A stretch of 64,000 nt of DNA. It comes from Pictodentalium vernedei (Eukaryota > Mollusca > Scaphopoda > Dentaliida > Dentaliidae). This document shows positions 33,961 to 46,129 of the stretch, piece after piece. The stretch is taken from contig CM062292.1 in the NCBI GenBank assembly GCA_031216915.1, forward strand, positions 202,141,262-202,205,261, read 5' to 3'. A program made the position numbers and the translations under genes. The number at the start of each line of letters is the position of its first letter. Position 1 is the first letter of the stretch. The notes beneath the pieces were generated by a model. That model did not search any database, was not told the origin of the DNA, and was given only the letters and a program-made list of their open reading frames with translations.

Positions 33961-36325
33961 ACAAGAGGCCCCAGGGGGCCTGAGGGCACTCACCTGACAT
34001 GGTAGCCTAAATATCAACCCAGAGAATTGATTTCCACAAGTTGCATCTGCTCCTCCTAAGAAAAGCTGAAACCAAATATCCAAATATTCTGACCAGTGGA
34101 TCTAAAAAAAGATTTTTAAAGAATATTCCTCATACTGAACTAAGTCATAATTCGGGCTCCCACAGGAAGCCCATATATGTACCCAGGGACTTGGCTTTAA
34201 CAAACCTGAATCTCACACCCCTAAGGATTCTGCACACCAAATATCAAAACATTCCGACTGCTGGATCTGAAGAAGAAGATTTTTAAAGAAAATTCCTCAT
34301 TTTGAACCAAGTTACAATTCGAGCTCCCACAATCAGCCCAAATATGGACCTAGGGACATGGCTTGAACAAACTTGAATCTTACCCCCCTAAGGATGCTGC
34401 ATAAAAAATATCAAAAGCATTCATCTGCTGGATCTGAAGATTTTTAAAGAAAATTCCTCATTTTGAACTAAGTTGTCATTCAGGCTCCCATAGTGAGCCC
34501 AAATATGAACCAAGGGACTTGGCTTGAACAAACTTGAATCTCAGCCCCCTAAGGTTGCTCCATGCCAAATATCAAAACATTCCAACTGCTGAATCTGAAG
34601 AAGAAGATTTTTAAAGAAAAATTCCTCATATTGACTAAGTTATAATTTGGGCTCCCACAGGGAGCCCAAATATGGACCCATGGACTTGGCTTTAACACAC
34701 TTGAATCCCCCCTCTCCCCCAAGGATGCTACTCACCACATATCAAACCATTCCGACTGCTGGATCTGAAGAAGAAGATTTTTTAAGAAAATTCCTCATTT
34801 CGAACAAAGTTACAATTCAAGCTCCCACAGTGAGCCCAAATATGGACCTAGGGACATGGCTTGAACAAACTTGAATCTCACCTCCCTAAGGATGCTGCAT
34901 ACCAAATATCACAAGATTCTGCCTGCTGGATCTTGAGAAGAAGATTTTCAAAGAAATTTGCCTGAAATGCACTAAGTTCGAATTTGGGCTTCTATAGTGA
35001 GCCCAAAAATGAATCCAGGTGGCCGATTTGAACAACTGGAATCAGATCCACCCCACAATGTAGCATACCAAATATCAAAAGATTCTGCCTGCAGGATCTG
35101 GAGAAGAAGATTTTTGAAGAAATTTGCCTGAAATGCAGTAAGTTCAAATTTGGGCTCCTATACTGAGCCCAAATATAAACCCAAGGGGCCGATTTGAACA
35201 AACTTGAATCAGATCCACCCCACAATGTTGCATACCAAATATCAAAAGATTCTGCCTGCTGGATCTGGAGAAGAAGATTTTCAAAGAAATTTGCCTGAAA
35301 TGCAGTAAGTTCAAATTTGGGCTCCTATACTGAGCCCAAATATACACCCAGGGGGCCGATTTGAACAAACTTGAATCAGATCCACCCCACAATGTTGCAT
35401 ACCAAATATCAAAAGATTCTGCCTGCTGGATCTGGAGAAGAAGATTTTTGAAGAAATTTGCCTGAAATGCACTAAGTTCGAAATCGGGCTCCTATACTGA
35501 GCCCAAATCTGAACCCAGGGGACCGATTTGAACAAACTTGAATCAGATCCACTCTCCAATGTTGCATACCAAATATCAAAAGATTCTGCCTGCTGGATCT
35601 GGAGAAGAAGATTTTTTAATGTTTTTCCCATTGCCTACAGTGTTAAAAAGTGCTGACTCCGCACTTTTTCAATGTCCCGAAACTGTACCCTATGATAAAA
35701 CTGATGGCCATTTTTTTTTACCAATTCTTTCTGTTGGTCCTAAGGAAGCTTCACACCAAATAAAAATTCTCGGTGCCGTGCAGTTTTGGAGATATGGGCG
35801 TTTTAATTTTTTTCTATTTTTAGTTTCTGCGGTTCCCATGGGGCTACGGGAAAAAAAAAATCAGCATAAATTAGGTACTTATGACCCAATAAGCCCTCAC
35901 ATAAAATTTGGTTCAAATCAGCCTCTCGGTTTGGAAAATAGAAATTTTGGGCGGGGCCAAAAATTTTGCCCCTCCCATAACGATGCCAAGTATAGCACCA
36001 CAAACTTCTCTTGAACAAATCTCAGTCTACACCTCAAAAGGAAGCTGCACACCAAATATCAAGTCTCTGCTACTGCTGGTTCATGAGAAGAAGATTTTTT
36101 AAGATTTCAGCACACTTTTTGGGTGTGGCCCTACCCACGGGCGAGGCAACTTGATTTGAACAAAATCAAATTGCGATGTCATAACAAACTATTATCTCAA
36201 ATATCAATTAAATTGGTTCAGCAGTTTGGGAGGAGAAGACGCAAACACCATGTTTACGGACGACGCCGGACGCCGGACAGTGAGTGATCACTATAGCTCT
36301 CCTGACTGAAAGTCAGGTGAGCTAA
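33961..36325 (+). mobile_element. P1-family element, complete, longest array
   Basis: Head aacaagaggccccagggggc, then gcactcacctgacatggtag. There are about nine tandem units of roughly 168 bp (34100-35620); the last four (from about 34960) are more alike and share 'gccgatttgaacaaacttga', implying late local amplification. The right part 35630-36240 matches 14880-15520 of the 13731 copy. Tail: acggacgacgccggacgccg, then hairpin CCTGACTgaaAGTCAGG, then tgagcta. The inverted ends are ctcacctga and tcaggtgag. Non-coding. Confidence 0.82.
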
Positions 36326-36419
36326 AAAAAAGCCTAATTGGGGGTGGGGGGTGGGGGGGGGAGGGGTAGGGAGTGGTGGTGGTGGTGTTTGTTTGGGTTT
36401 TTAACCACAAACTTGGAGT

Positions 36420-37450
36420 CACCCTACCAAGCTACAATGAAATCCCTTCATAATTATGGCCTGTGGAATATTCTAAAGGTTTTCGGGCTTTGGGCCTCTG
36501 TTGCCATCACAGCTGCCCAAAAGGGGACGTTCTCATCTAGACATTATATGAAGTCAACCAATCACATTACAATGAAATCCCTCCATAAATATGACCTGTA
36601 GACTGTGCTAAAGGTATTCGGGCTTTGGGCCCCTGTTGCTGTCACAGTTGCCCAAAAGGGGACGTTCTCATGTAGACATTATATGAAGTCAACCTATTAA
36701 GTTACAATGAAATCCCTCCATAAATATGACGTGTAGACTGTGCCAAAGTTTTTCGGGCTTCGGGCTCGGGCAGCCATCATGGTTGAATGATCACAACCAA
36801 AAGGGGACATTCTCATCTGGGCATCATGTGGATTGATCCTACGAAGTTACAATGAAATCCCTTCAAAAATATGACTGTAGACTGTGCTGAAGGTTTTCGG
36901 GTTTCGGGCACCTGTAGCCGTCAAAGTTGCTCAATCACGTCCAAAAGGGGACTTTCTCATGTTGACATTATATGAAGTCAACCTATCAAGTTACAATGAA
37001 ATCCCTCCATAAATATGACCTGTAGACTGTGCTAAAGGTTTTCGGGTTTTGGGCTCGGGCAGTTGTGACGGTTGATAGATCACGCCCAAATGGGGAAATT
37101 CTCATGTAGACATCATACGGAGTCATCATATCAAGTTACAATGAAATGCATCCATATTAAACATGACCTGCAGACTGTGCTAAAAGTTTTTGGGTTTCAG
37201 GCTTGGGCAGCCATCACGGTTGACAGATCATGCCCAAATGGGGATGTTCTCATCTAGGCATTATACATAGGCATTTTATGAAGTTGCAATGAAATCCCTT
37301 CATAAATATGACCTGTAGACTGTGCTAATGGTTTTGGGGTTTTGGGCTCGGGCAGCCATACCGGTTGACCGATCATGACCAAAAGGGGACGTTCTCATGA
37401 AGACATGACCTAAAACCTGCATATGAAATTTTGTGACGATCAGACAAGAA
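36420..37450 (+). repeat. Tandem array, about 145 bp units, seven copies
   Basis: Anchors 'tacaatgaaatcc' at about 36432, 36569, 36703, 36847, 36995, 37137 and 37286. Units include 'catgacctgtagactgtgct'-type, 'ttttcgggcttcgggctcgg'-type and 'aaaaggggacgttctcatgt' blocks. It ends with 'gtgacgatcagacaagaac', and a GGAC/GACA microsatellite follows at about 37620-37680. This is a P-type layout without a recognised head. Confidence 0.75.
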
Positions 37451-38227
37451 CTACCGGGTATAGCCTGTACTTGAAGGTTGAATAAAAAAGTTTAACCACA
37501 AACTTTAACCAAAACTCCAAATGTCAACTAAACAGGAAAAGAGAAAAAAAAATCCCACTTTAACCTTCAGTAAAAAACTTTAACTACAAACTTTAACCCA
37601 AAACTCTAAATGTTAACAAACGGACAGATGGACGGATGGACGGACGGATGGACAGACAGACAGACGGACAAAAGTCATTACTATACCCCTTACTGTAAAC
37701 AGTCGGGCTAAAAATCACTGTAGAAAGCTTCAGTAGACAGTAGACATTGTCCCAAATGAGAAACAGTGACATTCCACTACACTGTTTGAAGAATTAAAGG
37801 TGTAACTTTGTAAACCAACAAAAAAACTTTAACCAAAAACTTTAACCTGGAAGTTCCAAGTTAAATTGACCTCAAGAAAGGGTTAAATATTTCAGAAAAT
37901 AACATGAAACATAATGAGAATGATACAGTCAATAATAATTAAGAAGAAAAAAAACTTCAACCTTCACTAAAAAACTTTAACCACAAACTTTAACAAATAC
38001 TCTAAATGTTAACAGATGGATGGATGGACAAAGTCATAACTATAGCTGATTGTAAACAGGCGGGCTAACAAAGGGCAATAACTCCCATAATTTTCAAGAG
38101 ATATCTGTGGTCATCGAACTTGTTGTAGACATTGTTGCTATAGAGACATATACCAAAAAGAGTTGAAATCCATTAACTATTGTTCAAGTTATGCCATAAA
38201 CAAAGTTTGGATGGACGGACATGCTAA

Positions 38228-38630
38228 CAATTGGTAGTTATGTGGCTATTTTTGGGACTACAATAAAATGCCTGTCCATTATATTAAAACAAGTGATTTT
38301 TGGGAAAATTTTTGGGGTGGTAGCAAACCTTGACCCTACCCTTTACTGACCCTAACCCTCCCCCCCCCCACCCCAATTCTAAACCCCACCCTAGTCTAAT
38401 GAAAATTCAATATATTCCTAGTCAATTTTAACTAAAACGCATGTCCATAGTATTAAAACAACTTTTTGGGTGAAAATTTTTTGGGGGGGTAGCAAACCCT
38501 AATCCTACCCTTTACTGACCCTAACTCCACCCCACCGTAACTCTAAACCCTACCCTAGGATAATGACATTTAACTATGTGACTAGTCACCTAACCCCTAT
38601 TTCTACCAACAAATAGCCACCTAAACCCCA
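38228..38630. mobile_element. R element, inverse orientation to 11735-12150
   Basis: It starts after a gatggacggac tract with gttatgtggctatttttggg and ends with aaatagccacctaaacc before gatggacagaagg resumes. Internally there are two homologous halves (acaataaaatgcctgtccat / aactaaaacgcatgtccata). Each is followed by 'aaatttt(t)tgggg.ggtagcaaacc' and degenerate 'ccctaaccc' repeats. Confidence 0.65.
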
Positions 38631-39076
38631 TATGTCTGCCCAGATGGACAGAAGGATGAACAGATGGACAGGCAGACAGAGCTCTATGCTATATCTCTCC
38701 CTTGTGGGGGGATAAAATGCAACTCTGAAGTCACCTTGTAAAAATTTGAAATTAGGTGAATTTTGTGCAACATAAAAAAACAAGTGGCCCCAGGGGGCCT
38801 TGAGGCATTCACCTGACATGGTAGTCTAAATATCAAACCAGGGACTTGACTTGCATAAACTAGATGAAGCTATTGTGCCCACGCAATACACAGGATTTTC
38901 CTTCTATTTTCAGTTCCTGCACTTGCACATCCCAAAATTGAGATAAATGCATAAAAACAGATTTTTTTTTATTTTTGTTTGAAAATTTTTGAAGTCCCAA
39001 ACAAAATTTTTTCAGACTAAAATTTTTTTTTCTTCTTCTTAAAATGGACTAAAATGCAAAAAAAAAATATAGAGGA

Positions 39077-39232
39077 TATTCACGAAAATTTGATGAATAC
39101 CGAAAATATCTCGTGAGTGGCCACAAAGAAATATGAGGATCTTCACGAGCGACGCAGTCGCGAGTGAAGATCCTCATATTTCTTGTAGCCACGAACGAGA
39201 TATTTTCGGTATTCATCAAATTTTCGTGAATT
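39077..39232. repeat. Near-perfect fold-back, ~75 bp arms
   Basis: The left arm (tattcacgaaaatttgatga ... gaggatcttcacgag) is mirrored by the right arm (gtgaagatcctcatattt ... tcatcaaattttcgtgaatt) around a gcgacgcagtcgc core. There are only a few mismatches in about 75 bp. Non-coding. Confidence 0.9.
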
Positions 39233-40432
39233 TTCTTTTTATTTAATGCTCTACGACTACAAACTCTCCAATTTGTGGCCTTTATTTGCCATTAAGGCGC
39301 AAAATTTATGTGCCGAACCGGCGTCAATACAAAAATTACAACAACCAAACTCCAACCATTGGAATGTGTGAATATCCGCACAAAAAGTAGTCTTGTCTTA
39401 TTTCTCCCCTAACTTTACGATTTACCAAGGCTGGCGAATTGAAATAATCGCAATGTGTTTCGAAGAAATAGAACAATAACAAAAAACACCACTTTCTTAT
39501 TTTCAATAACAAGACACGTCATTTTATTTTTTTTGAACTCAATGCACTGAAGACGTGTGAAGTTGAACTGAAGAAATTTGAAAGTGATTTCGGCTTTTCG
39601 CTGGAAGGTGAATGAGAAAGTCAAACATTGAAACCGCTGATTTAATGAATTGATTTAGTCACTGTCACTATCAATTATTCGAATTCGTTTGTATTTGGGA
39701 CTCTGGAATTCATTACTGATGTGCTGACTCGTTTAAAGTACATGTGATTCGTCATCCGAACCTACGATGAAATATCGATTTCTAAATATCATTTTGATAT
39801 TTCGTTTTGCCGACCGACAGGGGAATATGACTTAATTTTTCAGCGTGAATTGATGCCTGAGCATTAAATAAAAAGAACTAATTTCCGGATTTTGGTCCAA
39901 AATTTTCCAAGTCCCACCCGGGCCCCCAAATTTTCAGTGTAAAAAAAATATTTTTTTTTTGTCTTAAAATTGACCAAAATGCATAAAAAACAGAAAAACT
40001 CATTTCCGGATTTTGGTCCATAATTTTTCAAGTCCCACCCGGACCCCAAATTTTCAGAGTAAGAAAAAAAAAAATTTTTTGTCTTAAATTTGACCAAAAC
40101 GCATAAAAAAACAAAATATGAAAAAATTTAAAGTAATTTATATATTTTTGATACTTACCAATGGCCCAGACTAGCTGGTGCTAACTCAAAAATATCTAGG
40201 GCCAAACACAAATTTTGCCCCCCAATCCCCAAAATTTGCATGCAAAACCGAAAATTAGAAGTCCTATCTGGACCTCCATACATTTACCCTCCGCGCATGC
40301 GCAGACGCTAGGAAGTCACCGAAATGAGCACCAACATCATTCTTTGTAAAAAAAAAAAAAGATTATAATATAATAATTCAGCGGGGAGGCATGAGTGCCC
40401 AGTAGTGCTCACTCATGGGAGGGCCATTCTGG

Positions 40433-40520
40433 GCCATTGGTAAGTATAAAAAATATATAAATTTAATACTTTAAATTTTTTCAAATTTTTATACTGTATA
40501 CCAATGGCCCAGACTAGCTG
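40433..40520. repeat. ICR of the decayed DIRS element
   Basis: ggccattggtaagtataaaa ... actttaaattttttca is the reverse complement of the outer left end (40114-40165). aatttttatactgtatacca ... cagactagctg is the reverse complement of the outer right end (45725-45755). The same two-sided layout as at 16006. Confidence 0.85.
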
Positions 40521-42564
40521 AATCGTAAAAAAGTGGAGGGCCTAGAACTTCCAAAATAGTAGATCAACGTAGATCAAATCCTTCAATCCATGATGAAGAA
40601 AATTAAAATAATTAGAATTTACATGTATGTCTCTTTATACCATAATAAAAGAGACATATTCTAATATGGATCCCAATTATGTAAATCCTAAATCCGAGCA
40701 TGAAATCATGTTAATTTGGATGTAACAAATAAACAATTTTTAAGGCAAGTCTGGACTAAGCTCTAAAAATTAGAATGGCATATTGAGATTGAGAGAAAAT
40801 TGCCCATAAACCTACGCCAAACAATAATACTACAGCTGATCGCCGAATATAGTACGTACAAAACAGCTTCCTTCATAGTTACATACCCAATAAGCCAGAG
40901 AAGTGTAGAAAATGCGTGCGCCCCCTTTTTTTGAACATATCTTCAAAAGAAAGAGGGGAGAGCTCTAGAATCAATAAGCAGTACCCAGAAACGATACAAA
41001 GAAATATCGATCAGGCACTCAAAAATTAAATCATGAATAATAAATGGTGCTTAAGGCCACTTCACAAGCCAAGGCTATAGCGATGATTTTGGTAAATAAC
41101 ATTATCCGCTACAAAATATGCACTGCAGATGGCGTATACAGGTACAACGAAATCAGTGAAATAATAATATAACATACACATACAAAAGCGAGATACGATG
41201 AACAATCTCTGCAAAGAAAACACGCTTCAAGATCATTCACAGGAGGCCTCTGTACAATTAAATCCGGTAAGAACACTCTCCAACGTGTACTATTTGGTAT
41301 CTACAACTATAAACACGTGAGAATATGTGATTTGAGAACCAACAAAATAGAGACAAGGATCTAGAAATGGAGGTAGGTATGATTAACCGGCTACAACACA
41401 GACCGCCCCCGAAATATATAATAATTTCAAGGTCCACCAAAACGATAGCGTAATTACATATTACACGAGTGTATAAAAATTCAGCCTGTAATCAATTAAA
41501 AACCACTAAATGGTTTTGCAGTCACCTATGAACTCAAATAGCAGCCTTTATGATGATCAAATAAGTGCTTGTATATTAGAAATCAGAAAATAAACACCGG
41601 AAACTAATGCAACAGAACTGCATATATGCCTATGAGGGCACCATCCAACACAACCCAAACGCAAAGTATGTATGTATTAAAATATATATATGCGACAGTA
41701 TGTGAGTGTGGGAGGTGGGGAGTGGGGGGGGAATTCGAATATATGTCGAAACCTCCTCACCCACATTATTAATCATCACTGGTCCAGACAGCAATAATAT
41801 AGAGACCACAAAGCTCTCTCACGTCTGACATACTCCGTAATGCCACTGAGAGCGGAGAATGATGTGAAGAACAAAACTTCCCTTGAAGAAAACCCTCTCG
41901 TGGGGGAAGCTTCTGGCGAATGTTCAATAACAGACACCATAAACTCAATGTAATCAATAGAAACAAATGAATTGAAGGATACACATATCCTATCATTCAT
42001 TCCCATGAAAACGGCTGAGCGTCAAATGTATGCGCTCAAATGTCTAATACTGGCGACACAACTAATGGAAACTATTATTCCTGTGCGCCGCAAACTTAAC
42101 TATCCTGAAGTGATGCTATATAAGATCATGTAATAGCCATACAGTTCGAATAAGCCCAAGATGCTGCCAGCGCTTTACTTCATGAGCTGAAATCTTAAGC
42201 ACTGACTGCTGATTGGAAGATAAATTTTCCTGAGCAGTACGAATAGCTGACTTCATTTAATAGAATGAACCTAAATGTCCCTTCTATTGAAAATTAAAGA
42301 CAAAAGAAGCATTTCTTCTCTTCTGATAAACTCTGATCTGCGTCTATAAATACATGATCGGTAATAAAATAAATTCAATGATGTAGCGCAAACAATAAGA
42401 CATCATTTCTGAATATGTGGTCTCCAAGAACTGAGGGTCCCTAGATCCCTGCATAGAGAGACCATCGGACTCAGGATTGTAACCCAATATATGAACTCAC
42501 GTCTGTCATAATTGAGAAAACTGTTAAATATATGCCTAAACTTGACCTTTTGTTAAAAGATTGT

Positions 42565-42837
42565 CTAAAACAAAACAGGTCTAGAGTGAAAAACATCTAC
42601 CACTCCAGTTAAGAATAACTGGAGGGGACGTGTGCATAAGCGACCCATCAAAATAACATTGATAGCCACTCCACACAACCCCATCCAGCGCATAAAATTT
42701 TCCACTGTTAATGCATCGGATAAAAGATAAAGCGAGCCAAACAACTGGCTAATTCGCTCTGTGAAACAACAGACGAACCAGCCTGTTGAAAATGAATTGT
42801 GGGATATGTGTACCCTATCATTAATCCCATGAGACAT
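42565..42837 (-). pseudogene. DIRS RT remnant (decayed copy)
   Basis: The translated piece WMGLCGVAINVILMGRLCTRPLQLFL parallels RLFGLCGSVTDLIPLDRLCV in the intact-looking element at 15.66 kb, that is, the segment between the RT core and RNase H. Its distance from the ICR end of the element (about 2.6 kb) also fits. Stops on both sides. Confidence 0.7.
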
Positions 42838-45800
42838 TATCTAGTTCACAATTCAAGCGATCTAAAGAACTATACTCGCTACATCGCAGAACGCTTGCTT
42901 TTCGACTGAAAGATTATAAATAATCCAGTTCCAGTCAAAACGGTCGGACCGAGCTCCGTAAGAGCCTCGAGCCACCGGCTCAGGGGTGTCTGATCAGTAA
43001 ACTCAAACAGACCTAAACCCCCTATCCAAGTGGCTGTATAGTCAATCCCTAAAGTAATATATAGGAGGGATACCTATACCTTCGCTATGAGTCCTTATAG
43101 ACGATCTGAGTCTAGGACAACCTCTCCTACTCTTTCTGTTGGTGTGGTCGATTAGACCCCAACTTAAAGAGTCGAGTATTGATGCTTTCTTGTAGCTTAA
43201 TCCTACATTAATGAAAGCTTACCATGAAAGACTCGAGTCTGGAAAACTAAACCGACTTGTAGCAAGTTTTCCACCTAGTCAAATGTTAAATATGAAGATG
43301 TTAGGCTTCGTCACATCAGAATAACTCCCACTTAACATTCGTTAAGACAGAGATATATATATAATAGGTCTGGAAAGAATTTTTAAAAGGTACAAACGAC
43401 CACAAAATTCCTTTCCATATAGACATAGTGCCACGGTACTTAAAATTGAAGTACATAAGACCATGAGTCTAAATTTGCTCTGAATAAGAAATTATCTTCT
43501 CAACGGTGTCCGAGCGAACAGCTAAATGATGAAGGTAAGGTTACAACTAAGATCTTAGCCTGCTCATTCAATGCAGAAAAACACTCAACACATCTTTCCC
43601 TGTCGTTTTTTTAAAAGTATGTAAGCAAACACAAACAGTTAAAAATACAGAAGAAGATGATAAGAAACCATATTACTTTTTCCCGCAGGAAGTTAAATAC
43701 GGTGTCGTCTACACAATCGAAGACCTGTGACACCCGTGTAGACTTAACCGGAAAGAGATCTTATTATCCTGCTCTTTGTCCGGATGAAGTCAGCGTCTAA
43801 CAACGCTAGCGGTTTCTCACAATTACTCGCAGCATTGTGATTCACTGGAACAAGTTCAAGGAAACGATAATGTATAGTATCCATAATATCGATGAGTTGT
43901 TCCGAAAGGGAAAGTTATCCTCTTCCATATCCCTTTCACCATTCATCTAAATCAGTTAGAATCAAGGTCACCGGCATCTGGTCAGGCAGATGACTGGACC
44001 GATCAAGCACCATTCAACAGCTCAAGTTTTGAGACTTGACGTTGAGTGCTTCTGCCTTAGCAGGAATACTGCGCAATTTGCGACAGCAAGTCTGAGGAGC
44101 AGCGGTCATGAATTGCTTGTCCGCCGGCTGCTCCTGGGACAGTGTGTCCGAGATGGCTATTACTGCGGACGTCCCGATGAATAAAGCCTCATCTCCTTGG
44201 CTACTAGATTGTGCGACTTTATTCACAAAAGATGGACCTTTTGACGATGAAGACTAGATATCCTAAGTCACTTAGCCAAGGTGCGGTCGGGAGTGCTTGG
44301 TAGACGCTAAAGAAGCCAAACTGTAGCCGTCCCCAGCTAAGAATTGAACTAAGCATACCTGACAATAGCTATGTACGTAAGCTCTGACTGACGCAAATTC
44401 CTACCAACAACACCCGGCCCCAGATGTTGTTAAAAGAGAGAGAGGGGTCTCCCTCTTGCTCGTGGTCCGGGAAGACATAACCGAGCGTAGCTCAGAACTT
44501 GCCGGCTTCTTCCTTCCATCAACACAGGGTGAGCATGATTGGATTAAATAGTGCTCGTTACACCCTTATTCTCTCTCGACCACTACAGAAATACCCGGCA
44601 TCACACCACTATTCTACATGATAGATCTGCCGGATGAGCTAGCTGGAGACAAGGGACGTAAACCTAAGTTCAAAAGCCTAGCCCTTGTCTAATATCATTG
44701 AGCACTTTTCCGCTAGCTCTGAATACAATACACATGCGACACATCCGGTGTCCCGGTCCTCATATTCAATCTTAACCGCTTCACTGGCGTCAGGGAACTG
44801 AAACCACTCATCGCGGTTTACAGCCCTGTGCAATATAAGAGCACTTTGTCCGTTATGTAGAGGAAACGGTAAGACTAGCCGATCCCAACTGCCTATTAGA
44901 CGGGACATTCCAGACTGGAGGCATGGACGTATACTCCGACTGACGCAAGTTCCTACCAACATCTGTCCCCAGATGATACTGTAAGAGAGAGAGGCCTCTC
45001 TCTTGCTTGCAGTCCTGGCTGACCTGGGCGAGTGTACCTCAGAACACAAGTTCCTACCAACAACCTCTGACCCCAGATGTAAAGCAAGATCTTCATCAGA
45101 AGAAAAAATGATACATCGGATGTATGATGCATGACAAAAACGCCCAAGTACCCCAAGGGTGAGGACGTAGCCCTGGGGATGTACGGAATAATCTTCTGTA
45201 TAACACGTTAAACTCCCAAGAAATTTTATAAAAAAAATTGCAATAAAACAAGCCAAAAAGCTTGGGAGCTTAACTGGGGGGATCAAGGGAAGAAAAGGAA
45301 GGAATACTAAACAAACAGTGGACAAATCATTATCAATGAATGATGACGTCAGGCAAATGTCCCGAAATTAGGGAACATGAACTAATTTTTATAAATATTA
45401 TAAAATTACAGCCCTGAACATTTCAAATCACCGTTTCTTCCTTCCTTCATCCAGTTGTGTCCTTGGATCCACGAATTTAACCATTGATTTGTGTCTGGCA
45501 TCATTATTAATTGAGATTTAAAAAGCACAAATGTCAGTTTGTTGTTATCTGACAAGGGCTAAACAAAGAATAATGCTGGCGCCAGATTCAGTGACTTCCT
45601 GGCATCTGCGCATGCGCGGAGGGTAAATGTATGGAGGGCCAGACAGGACTTCTAATTTTTGGTTTTGCCTGGGATTGAGGGGCAAAATTTGTGTTTGGCC
45701 TTAGATATTTTGGGGTTAGCACCAGCTGGTCTGGGCCATTGGTATACAGTATAAAAATATTCTTGCCCCTCCCATAACGAAGGCAAATATAGCTCCTCGA

Positions 45801-46129
45801 ACTTCTCATGAACAAATCTGAGTCTACACCTCAAAAGGAAGCTGCACACCAAATATCAAGTCTCTGCTACTGTTGGTTCATGAGAAGATTTTTTAAGATT
45901 TAAGCACACTTTTTAGGCGTGGCCCTACCGAGGGGCGGGTCAACTTGATTTGAACAAACTTGAATTGACATATGATAGGGTACATGCACAGCAAATTTTG
46001 TTGAATTTGGTCCAGTAGTTTGTTAGAAGAAGTCGATAATGTAAAGTTAATGCTGGATGGACGACGATGAACAATGGATGGAAAGTGATTATTAAAGCTC
46101 CCCTTGAGCTGTGCTCAGGTGAGCTAAAA

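Larger units (their letters stand above)
40114..45755 (-). mobile_element. DIRS-type element, family B, full length but decayed
   Basis: The ends are inverted repeats: 'gctggtgctaactcaaaaat' ... 'ccctccgcgcatgcgcaga' at about 40170-40310 versus their complements at 45605-45735. An ICR lies at 40433-40520. Sequence differs from the 15.66 kb element, so this is a separate family. Coding remnants are on the minus strand: an RT-region piece at 42565-42837, a possible piece at 41769-42006, and a gag-side leader at 44678-45325 that matches 55049-55387. A block containing 'ttcctaccaaca' and 'ccccagatg' is duplicated at 44393-44500 and 44946-45048. Many stops; long inactive. Confidence 0.82.
38781..46128 (+). 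mobile_element. P1-family element split by a DIRS insertion
   Basis: Head aacaagtggccccagggggc, then attcacctgacatggtagtc at 38781. End ccttgagctgtgctcagg hairpin and tgagctaa at 46128. The right part 45758-46050 (cttgcccctcccataacga and 'aggaagctgcacaccaaata') matches the unique right part of the other P1 copies. The left part holds the 'ttttggtcc' unit type (39880-40110) and a long fold-back (39077-39232). A whole DIRS element (40114-45755) sits between them. Confidence 0.7.
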
